Below are positions 54,211 through 63,262 of a stretch of 64,000 bases of DNA, piece after piece; positions within the stretch are counted from its first letter, which is position 1, and each line of letters begins with the position of its first letter. Source of the stretch: Streptomyces sp. NBC_00353 (GTDB taxonomy: Bacteria; Actinomycetota; Actinomycetes; Streptomycetales; Streptomycetaceae). A program made the translations under genes and the position numbers. The notes under the pieces are model-generated. The model worked only from the letters and a program-made list of their open reading frames with translations. It made no database searches and was not told where the DNA came from. Location: NCBI RefSeq assembly GCF_036108815.1, contig NZ_CP107985.1, positions 8,429,501-8,493,500 on the forward strand, given 5' to 3'.

Positions 54211-55181
54211 CCACCCAGGCGACACTCGCCTCACCCGCCCGTCCGTTCGCGTGGCTGCGGAACCCCGCCTGGTACCAGGAGTACGGCGTGTACGCGGCTG
54301 TGGCCGTGCTGCTGGTCTTCAACGCCGTGTTCACCGAGCACTTCATGACCGCCGACAATCTCCGCACCCAGCTGGTCCAGGTCGCCCCCATCGTCATCGT
54401 CGCCCTGGGCATGGCCCTGGTCATCGGCACCGAGGGCGTCGACCTGTCCGTCGGCTCGACCATGGCGCTGGCCGCCGCCCTCCTCCCGCTCTACCTCGGA
54501 TACGGGCTCGTGCCGGCGCTCGCCGTCGCGCTGCTCGCCGGAGCGGTCGTCGGAGCGGTCAACGGCGCCCTGGTCTCGCTGATCGGGCTGCAGCCGATCG
54601 TCGCCACGCTCGCCCTGTTCGTCGGCGGACGGGGACTGGCCCTGGTCATGGCCGACGGTCAGCTCAAGCAGATCGTCAACCCCGACCTGCTCTCGCTCGG
54701 CACCGGGTCCTTCCTCGGCATCCCGCTGGTCGTGGTGATCGCCGCAGTGCTCGCCGTCGCCGTTGCGTTCCTCGTGCAGCGCACCACCTTCGGCCGTCAG
54801 ATCGTCGCCGTCGGAGGCAACCGGCCCGCTGCCGCCCTTGCCGGGCTGCCCGTCCGTCGCGTCCTGATCGGTGTGTACGTGCTCTGCGGGGTGCTCGCCG
54901 CCCTGGCCGGCATCCTCGCCACCGCCAGGCTCACCGCCAGCGACCCCTCCTCGCTCGGCACTCTGATGGAACTCTCCGCCATCACGGCCGTAGTCGTCGG
55001 CGGCACCCCGCTGAACGGCGGCTCCATCCGAGTGCTCGGCACCGTCGCCGGAGCCCTGCTGATGCAGCTGCTCCGGGCCACCCTCGTCAAGCACGACCTG
55101 CCCGACTCCACCGCACAGATCGCCCAGGCGGCGATCATCATCGCCGCCGTCTACGTCGCCCGGGAGCGTCGGTCCCGATGA
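54207..55181 (+). CDS. Sugar ABC transporter permease 1 (RbsC/AraH type)
   Basis: 324 aa, about eight to ten membrane helices. The family segment GTEGVDLSVGSTMALAA is seen (VDLSVGS). Starts within the ATPase stop (ATGA) and overlaps the second permease the same way. It is paired with a second, different permease, so the channel is likely a heterodimer, as in YtfT/YjfF-type galactofuranose/arabinofuranose importers. Confidence 0.9.
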   Translation: MTTQATLASPARPFAWLRNPAWYQEYGVYAAVAVLLVFNAVFTEHFMTADNLRTQLVQVAPIVIVALGMALVIGTEGVDLSVGSTMALAAALLPLYLGYGLVPALAVALLAGAVVGAVNGALVSLIGLQPIVATLALFVGGRGLALVMADGQLKQIVNPDLLSLGTGSFLGIPLVVVIAAVLAVAVAFLVQRTTFGRQIVAVGGNRPAAALAGLPVRRVLIGVYVLCGVLAALAGILATARLTASDPSSLGTLMELSAITAVVVGGTPLNGGSIRVLGTVAGALLMQLLRATLVKHDLPDSTAQIAQAAIIIAAVYVARERRSR

Positions 55182-56248
55182 ACGAAACCACACCCGCCCC
55201 CGCCCCCGCGGCCCAGGCGCTCGCGCCGCAGAAGACGCCCGCCTCCGCCGGCCGCAGCGTGCCGCGCCCGCCGTCCAGCGGCACCGAGCCGACCCTCGCA
55301 CAGCGGCTGGCCGAACTCGTGCAGCGCCAGGGCGTGCTCGCCGTACTGCTCACGGTCGTGATCGTCGCCTCGTTCGTGTATCCGACGTTCGCCACCCTGG
55401 ACAACGCCCGCGGCGTGACCGTGCAGGCGTCCTTCCTCGCCGTCGTCGCCCTCGGCATGACGATGGTCATCATCACGGGCGGCATCGACCTGTCCGTCGG
55501 ATCCGTCTTCGCCCTGGGCGGAGTGCTCGCCGCCTGGGCCTCGCAGTGGGGTCTCCTGCCCGCCCTGCTCGTACCGCTCCTGGTGTGCGCGGCGATCGGT
55601 CTGCTCAACGGGTTCCTGATCGCCCGCGCCGGGATGGCACCGTTCATCGTCACGCTCGCCACCCTGCTCGCCGCCCGCGGCATCCTCCTCGCCTTCACCG
55701 ACGAGGGCGCGACGACGTACCTGGTACCGAAGGGATCCGCCTTCGCCGAGCTCGGGCAGGGCAGCATCTGGGGCTTCGGCTATCCGATCCTGATCGCCCT
55801 GGTGCTGTTCGGCGGCGGCGGGCTGCTCCTGCAGCGCACCTCGTTCGGACAGACGCTCTTCGCCGTCGGCGGCAGCAGCGACGCGGCCACCCTGATGGGC
55901 CTTCCCGTCGCCCGTACGAAGATCCTCGTCTACACGCTCAGCGGTCTGCTGGCGGGACTCGCCGGAGCGCTCAACGCGGCCAGACTGTCCTCCGGCGTCA
56001 CCATCATCGGCGTGGGCATGGAACTGGACGCGATCTCCGCGGTCGTCATCGGCGGCACCCTCCTCATCGGTGGCGCCGGATCGATCAGCGGCACGCTCTG
56101 GGGTGTCCTGCTGCTCGCCGTCATCCAGAATCTGATCAACCAGATCGGCTCGCTGAACTCCTCCTACCAGTCGGTGGTCAGCGGTGGGTTCCTTATCGTT
56201 GTCGTCGTGGCCCAGCGCTATCTGGCGCGCAGCCGCAGAACCACCTGA
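55178..56248 (+). CDS. Sugar ABC transporter permease 2 (RbsC/YjfF type)
   Basis: 356 aa. A 55-residue Pro/Ala-rich cytoplasmic N-terminus precedes the membrane helices, with family segment ITGGIDLSVGSVFALGG (GGIDLSVGS). The start ATG 55178 overlaps the first permease stop. Two distinct permeases plus a double ATPase match the YtfQRT-YjfF layout, which takes up furanose sugars. That agrees with an L-arabinofuranose-releasing enzyme nearby. Confidence 0.9.
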   Translation: MNETTPAPAPAAQALAPQKTPASAGRSVPRPPSSGTEPTLAQRLAELVQRQGVLAVLLTVVIVASFVYPTFATLDNARGVTVQASFLAVVALGMTMVIITGGIDLSVGSVFALGGVLAAWASQWGLLPALLVPLLVCAAIGLLNGFLIARAGMAPFIVTLATLLAARGILLAFTDEGATTYLVPKGSAFAELGQGSIWGFGYPILIALVLFGGGGLLLQRTSFGQTLFAVGGSSDAATLMGLPVARTKILVYTLSGLLAGLAGALNAARLSSGVTIIGVGMELDAISAVVIGGTLLIGGAGSISGTLWGVLLLAVIQNLINQIGSLNSSYQSVVSGGFLIVVVVAQRYLARSRRTT

Positions 56249-56254
56249 ACCGTA

Positions 56255-56284
56255 CCGGGCCCGGGTCCGCCGGTCCCGGGCCGG
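56255..56284 (+). terminator. GC-rich hairpin between permease and LacI genes
   Basis: CCGGGCCCGGG (56255-56265) can pair with CCCGGGCCGG (56275-56284) with one bulged base. It may reduce readthrough from the transporter into the regulator gene. Confidence 0.4.
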
Positions 56285-56335
56285 AGCAAGCGATCCAAGC
56301 GCGACACCGCGCGCCGAGTCGAGTCAGGGAGTGCC

Positions 56336-57370
56336 GTGGGCGTCAGCCTCAAGGACGTTGCGCAACGGGCGGGCGTGTCGATCAAGACCGTGTCGAACGT
56401 GGTGAACAACTATCAGCACGTCACACCCAAGATGCGCGCCAAGGTGCAGCAGGCCATCGACGAACTCGGCTACCGTCCGAACCTCACCGCACGCCATCTG
56501 CGCAAGGGCCGCACCGGCATCATCGCCCTTGCCGTGCCCGAATTCGGCAACCCGTACTTCGCGGAGCTGGCCGGCGCGGTCGTCGACGCGGCGGCCCGGC
56601 ACGACTACACCGTGCTGGTCGACCACACCGGCGGCCTCCGGGAGAAGGAACTCCTGGTCAGCCAGGGCTTCCGGTCCCATGTCATCGACGGCCTCATCCT
56701 CAGCCCCATCCACCTGGAGACCGAGGACCTGATGGCGCGCACCGAGACCGCGCCACTGGTGCTGCTCGGCGAGCGTGAGTACGAGGCCCCCTACGACCAC
56801 ATCGCGATCGACAATGTGGCGGCCTCCCGCGACGCCGTACGGCACCTCATCGACCTGGGGCACCGCCGGATCGCGTTCCTCGGCTCACGCACCGGACGCG
56901 AGCGCCAGCCCGCGCACCTGCGGCTGCGGGGCTGGCGCGAGGAGCTCGCCGCCGCGGGCATCGAGGCCGACGAGTCCCTGGTCGTCGTCACCGACGGATA
57001 CGGACGCGAGGACGGGGCCGTCGCCATGGCGGCCCTCCTCGACCGCGGCGAACGGCCCGACGCCGTCTTCGCGTACAACGACCTCATCGCCATCGGCGCC
57101 ATGCGCACCCTCTCCGAGCGCGGGCTGAGGATTCCCGACGACGTCGCCGTCGTCGGCTTCGACAACATCGAGGAGAGCCTGTACGGAGCCACCACGCTCA
57201 CCACCATCGCACCGGACAAGGAAGCCATCGCCCGGCTCGCCGTCGACAGTCTCGTCGAACGGCTCTCCGGCAGTCCGGTACCCGAACCTCGAAGGCCCCG
57301 CCCCGGTTACCGGCTCATCGTCCGCGAATCGACCGTGATGCGGCCGCCCGCCGAGCAGTCCGGACCCTGA
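56336..57370 (+). CDS. LacI-family transcriptional regulator of the arabinoside/sugar locus
   Basis: 344 aa. Helix-turn-helix SLKDVAQRAGVSIKTVSNVVN and hinge TPKMRAKVQQAIDELGYRPN at the N-terminus, then a sugar-sensing domain (VVGFDNIEESLYGATTLTTI). GTG 56336 follows GGGAG. It lies 87 nt after the second permease and before an aldose epimerase in the same direction. It is the most likely ligand of the AACGTT palindromes at 42360, 50997 and 51177. This is a context inference. Confidence 0.88.
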   Translation: MGVSLKDVAQRAGVSIKTVSNVVNNYQHVTPKMRAKVQQAIDELGYRPNLTARHLRKGRTGIIALAVPEFGNPYFAELAGAVVDAAARHDYTVLVDHTGGLREKELLVSQGFRSHVIDGLILSPIHLETEDLMARTETAPLVLLGEREYEAPYDHIAIDNVAASRDAVRHLIDLGHRRIAFLGSRTGRERQPAHLRLRGWREELAAAGIEADESLVVVTDGYGREDGAVAMAALLDRGERPDAVFAYNDLIAIGAMRTLSERGLRIPDDVAVVGFDNIEESLYGATTLTTIAPDKEAIARLAVDSLVERLSGSPVPEPRRPRPGYRLIVRESTVMRPPAEQSGP

Positions 57371-57494
57371 GGGGGTCCTGTCCGGCCGGTCAAGCCGGGC
57401 CCGCCGGCCGGACACCCCGCGGGCCGTCCGGGGCCTGTCCCTGAAATCGCCTGGTCCGCCGCCCGTCACCAGGTTCTCCGAAGAAGGATCTCCG

Positions 57495-58577
57495 ATGCCT
57501 CGCCCCACCGTGCACCACCAACCGTTCGGCGCTGCCCACGGCCGCTCCGACGTCGATGTCTGGACACTCGACTCCGGTACGGGAGTCCAGGCCGAGATCC
57601 TCACCTACGGCGGCATCCTGCACAGCCTCACCGTGCCCGACACCGACGGAGCCGCCGCTTCGGTCGTCCGGTCCCTGGCCACGCTCGACGACTACATGGG
57701 GAAGAACCCCTTCTTCGGCGCTCTCATCGGCCGCTTCGCCAACCGCATCGCCCACGGCCGCTTCACCCTCGACGGGACCACCCACGAGATCCCCGCCAAC
57801 GACCGCGGCCACGCACTGCACGGCGGTCCCGAGGGCTTCCACACCAGAATGTGGCAGGCCACCGGTCACACCGGCGACGACACCGCGGTCGTGCGGCTGA
57901 CGCTGCACAGCCCCGACGGCGACATGGGGTTCCCCGGAGCGCTCGACGTCACCGTGACGTACACCCTCGACACCGCGGGCACACTCGCCCTCGACTACAC
58001 GGCGACCACCGACCGCCCCACTGTCGTCAACTTCACCAACCATGCCTACTTCGCCCTGACCGCGGAGGGTGACATCCTCGACCACGCGCTGCAGGTGGAC
58101 GCCGACACCTATCTGCCCGTCGACGCGGACGGCATCCCGCAGGGCCCCCCAGCCGACGTGCGCGGCACGCCGTTCGACCTCACCACCCCGCAGACCATCG
58201 GGGAGCGGATCGCGCTGCCGGACGAACAACTGCGCATGGCGGGCGGCTTCGACCACTGCTGGATCGTCCGCGCGCCCGGGGCCCCGGAAACCCTTCGGCG
58301 TGCCGCCCGGCTCACCGCCCCCGCGACGGACCGGATCCTGGAAGTCTGGACCACCGAACCCGGCATCCAGGTCTACACCGCCAACCAGCTCGACGGTTCG
58401 CTCGCCGGCACCGCAGGCCGGCGCCACGAGCGGCACGGTGCGCTCTGCCTGGAGACCCAGCACCTGCCCGACTCACCCAACCGCTCCGCGTACCCCAGCA
58501 CCGTGCTGCGCCCCGGCGACGTCGCGCGCAGCCGCACCGAGTTCCGGTTCCCGCACCTCGACGCGTCGGCGCGCTGA
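57495..58577 (+). CDS. galM: Aldose 1-epimerase (mutarotase)
   Basis: 360 aa of the galactose mutarotase fold. Signatures are FANRIAHGRFTLDG, the catalytic His in NHAYFAL and the catalytic Glu in CLETQHLPDSPN. It interconverts the alpha and beta anomers of an aldose such as arabinose or galactose after import. AAGGA precedes the ATG by about 7 nt. It closes the transporter-regulator cluster and is followed by a strong bidirectional hairpin. Confidence 0.93.
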   Translation: MPRPTVHHQPFGAAHGRSDVDVWTLDSGTGVQAEILTYGGILHSLTVPDTDGAAASVVRSLATLDDYMGKNPFFGALIGRFANRIAHGRFTLDGTTHEIPANDRGHALHGGPEGFHTRMWQATGHTGDDTAVVRLTLHSPDGDMGFPGALDVTVTYTLDTAGTLALDYTATTDRPTVVNFTNHAYFALTAEGDILDHALQVDADTYLPVDADGIPQGPPADVRGTPFDLTTPQTIGERIALPDEQLRMAGGFDHCWIVRAPGAPETLRRAARLTAPATDRILEVWTTEPGIQVYTANQLDGSLAGTAGRRHERHGALCLETQHLPDSPNRSAYPSTVLRPGDVARSRTEFRFPHLDASAR

Positions 58578-58589
58578 GCCACCGCCGCA

Positions 58590-58622
58590 GGTGACGGGCG
58601 TGCCCGGAGCACGCCCGTCACC
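58590..58622. terminator. Bidirectional terminator hairpin
   Basis: Perfect 14-bp stem (GGTGACGGGCGTGC and complement), arms 58590-58603 and 58609-58622, 5-nt loop, between convergent galM and the amylase-fragment gene. Confidence 0.85.
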
Positions 58623-58639
58623 CCCGTCGGTGTCCGCGT

Positions 58640-59164
58640 CTACTTCGGACAGGGGCCGTCGGCCCCGATCCTGCCCGGCGCCGCGTTCCTGCCGCCGAGG
58701 TCGAGTACGTACACCCGCAGATTGCCCTTGCCCGGTGCCGGGACGGCGAGGGTGCCGCCCGTCACCACCTGGGTGTCCCCGGTGACCGCGTCCTTGTAGG
58801 TGCCGTTGGGGATTCCGGCGTACGTGTGCGCTCCGGTGACGGTCACCAGGGCGAAGCTGTCGACGCCGCTCGCCGTGTCGGTGCAGCGGCGTTTGTAGGC
58901 CATCGAGCCGGTGATGCCGTCGGTGGAGTACTGGCCCATCTGCAGGGCCGGCACCGACCGCCGTATCTCGTTGAGCCGTTGCAGATGCTTGACCAGCGGC
59001 TTGCCGAGCATGTTGGCCGTCGCCGCGTTCTCCGAGGCAGCGGCCGGGACGGAGGGGGCGGGACCGTCCGGGTGCGGTACCGCTGCGAGCAGCCCCAGAA
59101 GCCCGGCGGCCACCACGGCTGCCGCCAGGGGGCGTCTCGGCAGGCGGTGGGGGGAGCGTCTCAT
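58640..59164 (-). CDS. Secreted protein consisting of an alpha-amylase C-terminal region (truncated GH13)
   Basis: 174 aa. Signal-like N-terminus (MRRSPHRLPRRPLAAAVVAAG, about 40 residues). It then runs directly into the end of a GH13 barrel and the C-terminal beta domain of Streptomyces alpha-amylase-type enzymes: PLVKHLQRLNEIRRSVPALQMG, GSMAYKRRCTD, IPNGTYKDAVTGDTQ and GKGNLRVYVLDL. All catalytic residues (Asp, Glu, Asp) are missing. The frame is intact, with GGAG before ATG 59164, so it may be an expressed domain or an in-frame deletion product. It could bind starch-like glycans but has no evident enzyme activity. Confidence 0.75.
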   Translation of the reverse strand: MRRSPHRLPRRPLAAAVVAAGLLGLLAAVPHPDGPAPSVPAAASENAATANMLGKPLVKHLQRLNEIRRSVPALQMGQYSTDGITGSMAYKRRCTDTASGVDSFALVTVTGAHTYAGIPNGTYKDAVTGDTQVVTGGTLAVPAPGKGNLRVYVLDLGGRNAAPGRIGADGPCPK

Positions 59165-59314
59165 GCGTATCTCCAGGGGGAGGGCAGCGGCCGGCCGGCC
59201 GCTGCAGCCAAGAGTGCGGCTGCTCATCGGGCAACCGCGGTCCCGCCGGAGAACCCTGACGCGCCCCGGGGTTCGGGCGAGCAGTGCATCCCGTCAGCAA
59301 GAGCTGTCAGAATT

Positions 59315-59323
59315 TGCTGCAAT
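59315..59323. promoter_or_regulatory. TTGC-T-GCAA element upstream of the amylase-fragment gene
   Basis: 9-bp inverted element in an AT-rich promoter region about 150 bp before the start. TTGCA-type repeats are found at maltose-regulated (MalR) Streptomyces amylase promoters. Low confidence. Confidence 0.3.
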
Positions 59324-59378
59324 CTTTTGCGGTCAGGAAGTTACCCGTGCATGACAGGTACGTAAAGAGTCGCAGCAC

Positions 59379-59421
59379 GGCCGGTCGCGACCGACCGTGC
59401 CGCGCTCGGTCGCGACCGGCC
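59379..59421. terminator. Terminator of the NagZ-like gene
   Basis: Perfect 16-bp stem, arms 59379-59394 and 59406-59421, 11-nt loop, 22 nt beyond the stop of the hexosaminidase gene. Each arm also contains the palindrome GGTCGCGACC. Confidence 0.85.
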
Positions 59422-59442
59422 GGCATCACGGCACAGCGGCGG

Positions 59443-60975
59443 TCACTGTCCGGGAAGCGTCCGCCCTGCGAGGGCCTCCGCGGCCGCCTGCCCGCAGACG
59501 CGCGCCGCGCCGTGGGTGTCGATGCGGACGGCGCCGCCCGGACCGGAGTGCGGGACGCCGAGTTCCACCGTGATCGCGTCGGGGCGGCGGCCGAGCAGCA
59601 CACGCAGCCAGTCCTGCACGGCGGGCCGACGGTGGGCGTCGCGGACAGCGAGGACAAGCGGCCGGCCGGCGGCCTCGGCGAGGATCCGGTCGGCATGCGC
59701 CGGGTCGAACGGGGCGAGGGCGGGCAATGTGGTGCGGACGGTCCCGGGCATCAGCGCGGTGAGGGCGGCACCCAGACCCCACGGCACTGCGTCGCCCTGG
59801 ACCACGGTGCCGGGGACGCCGAACTCGACCAGGACGGCCGCGGTTTGCAGCGGCAGTGCGGTGGGGTCCTCGGCGCTGATGCGCAGCGCGCGGCGGGCGG
59901 CGGTCAGGCCGAGAGCCCGATCGGGTGACGGCGCGGGAACGGACCCGGCCAGGGCCCGCTGCCAGGCGGCGAACTCGGCGGTACGGGCCGCGGCCTCGGC
60001 GAGCCGTTCCTCGCGGAGTTCGCCGCGGACCACCGCGTCCGCGACGGCGGCACGCAGGTCGGCGAACTCGGTGTCGCCGGACCGGTCACCGAGGCAGATG
60101 AGGTCCACCCCGGCGGACAGCGCACGGACGGCCGCGCCGGCCAGTCCGTAGCGGGCGCGGACCGCCTGCATCTCGATGGCATCGCTGACGACGAGTCCGT
60201 CGAACCCGAGCTCCTCGCGGAGCAGTTGGGTGACCACGCGAGGGCTGACGGTGGCCGGGCGGTCCGCGTCGTAGGCGGGGATGAGCAGGTGGGCGGTCAT
60301 CACCGCGCGGGCCCCGGCGGCGAGGGCGGCGCGGAACGGCGGCAGGGCCAGCTCCGCGATGCGGTCGGCGTCCATGGTGACGGTGGGCAGGTCGAGGTGG
60401 GAGTCCGTGTCGGTGTCGCCGTGGCCGGGGAAATGCTTGGCGCAGGCGGCGACCCCCGCGTCGTGCAGCCCGCGCACCCAGGCGGCGGTGTGCCGGGCGA
60501 CCAGCGCGGGGTCGGCGCCGAAGGAGCGGACGCCGATGACAGGGTTGTCGGGATTGGAGTTGACGTCGGCGTCGGGGGCGTAGTCGAGGCCGATGCCGAC
60601 GGCGCGCAGTTCGCCGCCGATGGAGGCGGCGACAGCGGCGGTGAGCTCGGGATCGTCGACCGTACCGAGGGCGAGGTTGCCCGGATAGGAGGATCCGGTC
60701 GCGGTCTCCAGCCGGGTGATGTCGCCGCCCTCCTCGTCGACGGCGATCAGTACATCGGGGTTCTCGGCGCGCAGGGCGGCGGTGAGCGCGGCGGTCTGCG
60801 CGCGGTCTCGGATGTTGGGGCCGAAGAGGAGGACCGAGCCGAGTCCGCCGGCCAGCCGGCGGCGGATCCACTCGGGGGCGGTGGTGCCACGGAAGCCGGG
60901 CTGCAGCACCCGGTCGGCGAGGGCGAGGAGTTCACCGTCGGCCCGGGTGGGACGGGGGGAGTCGGTGGGTGGCAT
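59443..60975 (-). CDS. nagZ: GH3 beta-N-acetylhexosaminidase, NagZ-like
   Basis: 510 aa, no signal peptide. The GH3 barrel has the hexosaminidase His/Asp motif KHFPGHGDTDTDSH and nucleophile Asp in VVSDAIEMQA, which separates this group from beta-glucosidases. A C-terminal alpha/beta domain follows, as in two-domain Gram-positive NagZ. It releases GlcNAc from muropeptide fragments or chitin-type oligosaccharides in the cytoplasm. ATG 60975 with GAGAGGAA upstream. An acetyltransferase gene lies 67 nt upstream on the same strand, likely in one transcript. Confidence 0.9.
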   Translation of the reverse strand: MPPTDSPRPTRADGELLALADRVLQPGFRGTTAPEWIRRRLAGGLGSVLLFGPNIRDRAQTAALTAALRAENPDVLIAVDEEGGDITRLETATGSSYPGNLALGTVDDPELTAAVAASIGGELRAVGIGLDYAPDADVNSNPDNPVIGVRSFGADPALVARHTAAWVRGLHDAGVAACAKHFPGHGDTDTDSHLDLPTVTMDADRIAELALPPFRAALAAGARAVMTAHLLIPAYDADRPATVSPRVVTQLLREELGFDGLVVSDAIEMQAVRARYGLAGAAVRALSAGVDLICLGDRSGDTEFADLRAAVADAVVRGELREERLAEAAARTAEFAAWQRALAGSVPAPSPDRALGLTAARRALRISAEDPTALPLQTAAVLVEFGVPGTVVQGDAVPWGLGAALTALMPGTVRTTLPALAPFDPAHADRILAEAAGRPLVLAVRDAHRRPAVQDWLRVLLGRRPDAITVELGVPHSGPGGAVRIDTHGAARVCGQAAAEALAGRTLPGQ

Positions 60976-61042
60976 GGCGGTTCCTCTCGGGCTGGGCGGT
61001 CGGTTGCTCGGGACGGCCCGGGCGGTCGGGGCCACCGAGAGG

Positions 61043-61963
61043 TCAGACGTCCTTGCTGTACGTCCAGAAGACCCGGCCGAGCTGTGCGTCGACGGCGCGG
61101 GCATAGAAGTGGATGGGGGCGGTCCAGCCGATCTCCGCCTCGTCGAGTCCGGAGGCGCGCTGGTCTGCGAGGCAGCGGCGGAGCAGTACGGTGCCGACGC
61201 CGAGGCCGCGTTCCGAGGATTCGGTGCCCATCGGGCCGAACCAGGATCGGCGGTTGACGCCGTGGCAGGCGAAGCCGACGTAGATGGGGCCCTCGGCACC
61301 TTCGCGGACGGCGACATGGCCGCGCGGAGGTGAGTAGGTCAGGGCGCGAGCCGCTTCGCCGTCCCAGGAGCCGCCCCACTGGTTCATCCAGGCGAGGAAC
61401 GGCTTCTCGTCCGCGGGCGTGAGGCGGCGGATCTGCACCCCGGCAGCGGCCAGTCGCGCCTCGTCCTCGGCGGTGCCGAGCGGGGCGGTGCGCAGGTCGA
61501 CGCTCAGGTTGAGGCCCTCGGGACCCCGGGTGTAGCCACTGGATTCGGCCAGGCAGACGGCGCGGGTGTAGCGGATGTCGATGCCGGGCCAGGCGTAGTA
61601 GGGAGGCCTGCCGCGGATCATCAGCCGGCCGGCCCCGGCGGCGACGAGGAGTTCCTCCGCGCGGGTGAGCAGAGCGCGGCCGATTCCGCGGCTCTGTGCC
61701 CCGGGGAGTACGGCGAGGAGGTCGATGTGCCCCGTGGCGGGGGCACTCGCGGTGGCGGGGCGGAGTGCGGCGAGGGCGACGCCTACCGGCTCGCCCTCGT
61801 CCTCGGCGAGGATCCGCAGCTGCGGGAGGTCCGCAGTCTGCCCCCACAGCAGATCGAACACGTCCTCGGCGTCGCTGTCGTGAACAAGGGCTGCGCGGGT
61901 GAGGGTTCGCAGGGCGGGCAGGTCGTGCTCGGTCGCGGTGCGTGCCGCCGGAAGGTTCGTCAT
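61043..61963 (-). CDS. GNAT-family acetyltransferase with two tandem GNAT domains
   Basis: 306 aa. The N-terminal GNAT unit has acetyl-CoA motif A VLPGAQSRGIGRALL (residues about 85-100). A second unit in the C-terminal half has SERGLGVGTVLLRRCLADQ (quoted as RGLGVGTVLL). Start ATG 61963 with GGTGGAG 7 nt upstream. Upstream of and probably cotranscribed with the NagZ-like gene, which suggests amino-sugar or muropeptide acetylation, but the substrate is unknown. Confidence 0.85.
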   Translation of the reverse strand: MTNLPAARTATEHDLPALRTLTRAALVHDSDAEDVFDLLWGQTADLPQLRILAEDEGEPVGVALAALRPATASAPATGHIDLLAVLPGAQSRGIGRALLTRAEELLVAAGAGRLMIRGRPPYYAWPGIDIRYTRAVCLAESSGYTRGPEGLNLSVDLRTAPLGTAEDEARLAAAGVQIRRLTPADEKPFLAWMNQWGGSWDGEAARALTYSPPRGHVAVREGAEGPIYVGFACHGVNRRSWFGPMGTESSERGLGVGTVLLRRCLADQRASGLDEAEIGWTAPIHFYARAVDAQLGRVFWTYSKDV

Positions 61964-62035
61964 GCCTGCTCCACCTCTAGGTAGTTCCGGGGACACCGGA
62001 TTGTAAGTGAATGACATCGGGGCTCGGTATTGCGG

Positions 62036-62048
62036 TGGAAATTTACCA
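62036..62048. promoter_or_regulatory. Imperfect palindrome TGGAAATTTACCA in the divergent promoter
   Basis: TGG/CCA ends around an AAATTT core, between the acetyltransferase (-) and hydrolase (+) genes. Candidate target of the RpiR-type regulator encoded at 63263. Confidence 0.35.
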
Positions 62049-62096
62049 GCGGGATGATCGGGATGTCAGCCCCCGTACCCCATCGGAAAGCAGGCC

Positions 62097-63176
62097 GTGA
62101 TGAACGTCCGCGAAGATCCCGCAAGTCCCCCCGATCCAGCAGACCTCGTCAGGAACGCGGTGGAGCAGGGTGTCGTGCCCGGAGCCGTCCTGATCAGCGG
62201 TCGCGGTGCGCACGGCCCCGTCCGTACCGCCGCGTTCGGCACCACCGCCGACGGTCCGTCGGGGCGCCCGGTCACTGCGGACACGGTCTTCGACCTGGCA
62301 TCCCTCACCAAGGTGGTGGCCACCACGCCCGCCGTGCTGCGGCTCGCCGACACCGGGGCGCTGCGACTGGACGACCCGGTGCGCCACCACCTGCCGGGCT
62401 TCGCGGGGGCCGGCAAGAGTGAGGTGACGATCCGTCACCTCCTGTCGCACTCCTCCGGGCTGCCTCCGCACCGGGACTACTGGCAGCTTCCCGGCGGCCC
62501 CGCCGACCGGCTCGCCGCCGTCCTCGCAGAGCCTCTCGACCACCTTCCCGGCACCGTCGTCAACTACTCCGACCTGGGGTTCATCCTGCTCGGCGAGATC
62601 GTCGCCAAGGTGGCCGGAGAGCCGCTCGACACCGCCGTACGGGAGCTGGTGCTCGACCCGCTGGGCCTGACCACCACCCGCTACCTGCCGCCCGCGGACT
62701 GGCGGGCGGTCACCGCCGCGACCGAGGCACCGCCCGGCGGAGAGCCCAAGCGGGGCGTGGTGCACGACGAGAACGCCGAGAGCCTGGGCGGTGTGGCCGG
62801 CCATGCCGGGCTGTTCGGGACTGCGCCGGACCTCGCGCACTACCTTCGCGCCTGCTGGCTGGCCGACGAGTCGCCGCTGTCGGCCCGCACCCGCTCCGAG
62901 GCGCTCAGCCTGCAGACCGTGGGGCTGGACGGCGCGCGGGGGCTGGGCTGGACGTTGCCCGGCGACACCTGGGACCACATGTCCCCGCACTGGCCCACGA
63001 CCGGCGCCGGGCACACCGGCTTCACCGGTACCAGCCTGGCGCTCGACCCGGTCACCGGGATCTGGGTGGTGCTGCTGACCAACGCCGTGCACTACGGACG
63101 CGGGGCGCGGGCGAAGGAGTTGCGACGTGCTGTGCACGCTGCCGTGGCGGCCCGCGCCGAGCCCGTGGGCGGCTGA
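62097..63176 (+). CDS. Serine hydrolase, beta-lactamase/penicillin-binding protein (class C-like) family
   Basis: 359 aa, no signal peptide. SxxK motif ASLTKVV carries the nucleophilic Ser, the Tyr motif is YSD in NYSDLGF, and the third motif is HTG in GHTGFTG. The fold is shared by class C beta-lactamases, DD-peptidases and esterases. A cytoplasmic member beside NagZ and a MurR-like regulator suggests cell-wall fragment processing. GGAAAG precedes GTG 62097, and ATG 62100 is an equally possible start. Confidence 0.87.
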   Translation: MMNVREDPASPPDPADLVRNAVEQGVVPGAVLISGRGAHGPVRTAAFGTTADGPSGRPVTADTVFDLASLTKVVATTPAVLRLADTGALRLDDPVRHHLPGFAGAGKSEVTIRHLLSHSSGLPPHRDYWQLPGGPADRLAAVLAEPLDHLPGTVVNYSDLGFILLGEIVAKVAGEPLDTAVRELVLDPLGLTTTRYLPPADWRAVTAATEAPPGGEPKRGVVHDENAESLGGVAGHAGLFGTAPDLAHYLRACWLADESPLSARTRSEALSLQTVGLDGARGLGWTLPGDTWDHMSPHWPTTGAGHTGFTGTSLALDPVTGIWVVLLTNAVHYGRGARAKELRRAVHAAVAARAEPVGG

Positions 63177-63211
63177 GCGCCAAGTGGTGCATCGAGGCCC
63201 CGAATCGTACA

Positions 63212-63222
63212 TATCCCGGATA
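63212..63222. promoter_or_regulatory. Palindrome TATCCCGGATA before the RpiR-type gene
   Basis: 11-bp palindrome 41 bp upstream of the regulator start. It could be an autoregulatory operator. Downstream, TAGGAT at 63251 lies 7 bp before the ATG, so the transcript may be leaderless, or AGGA may serve as a weak ribosome binding site. Confidence 0.35.
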
Positions 63223-63262
63223 CCCAGCGACGCGTACCCCAACGAACCCGTAGGATTCCCAC

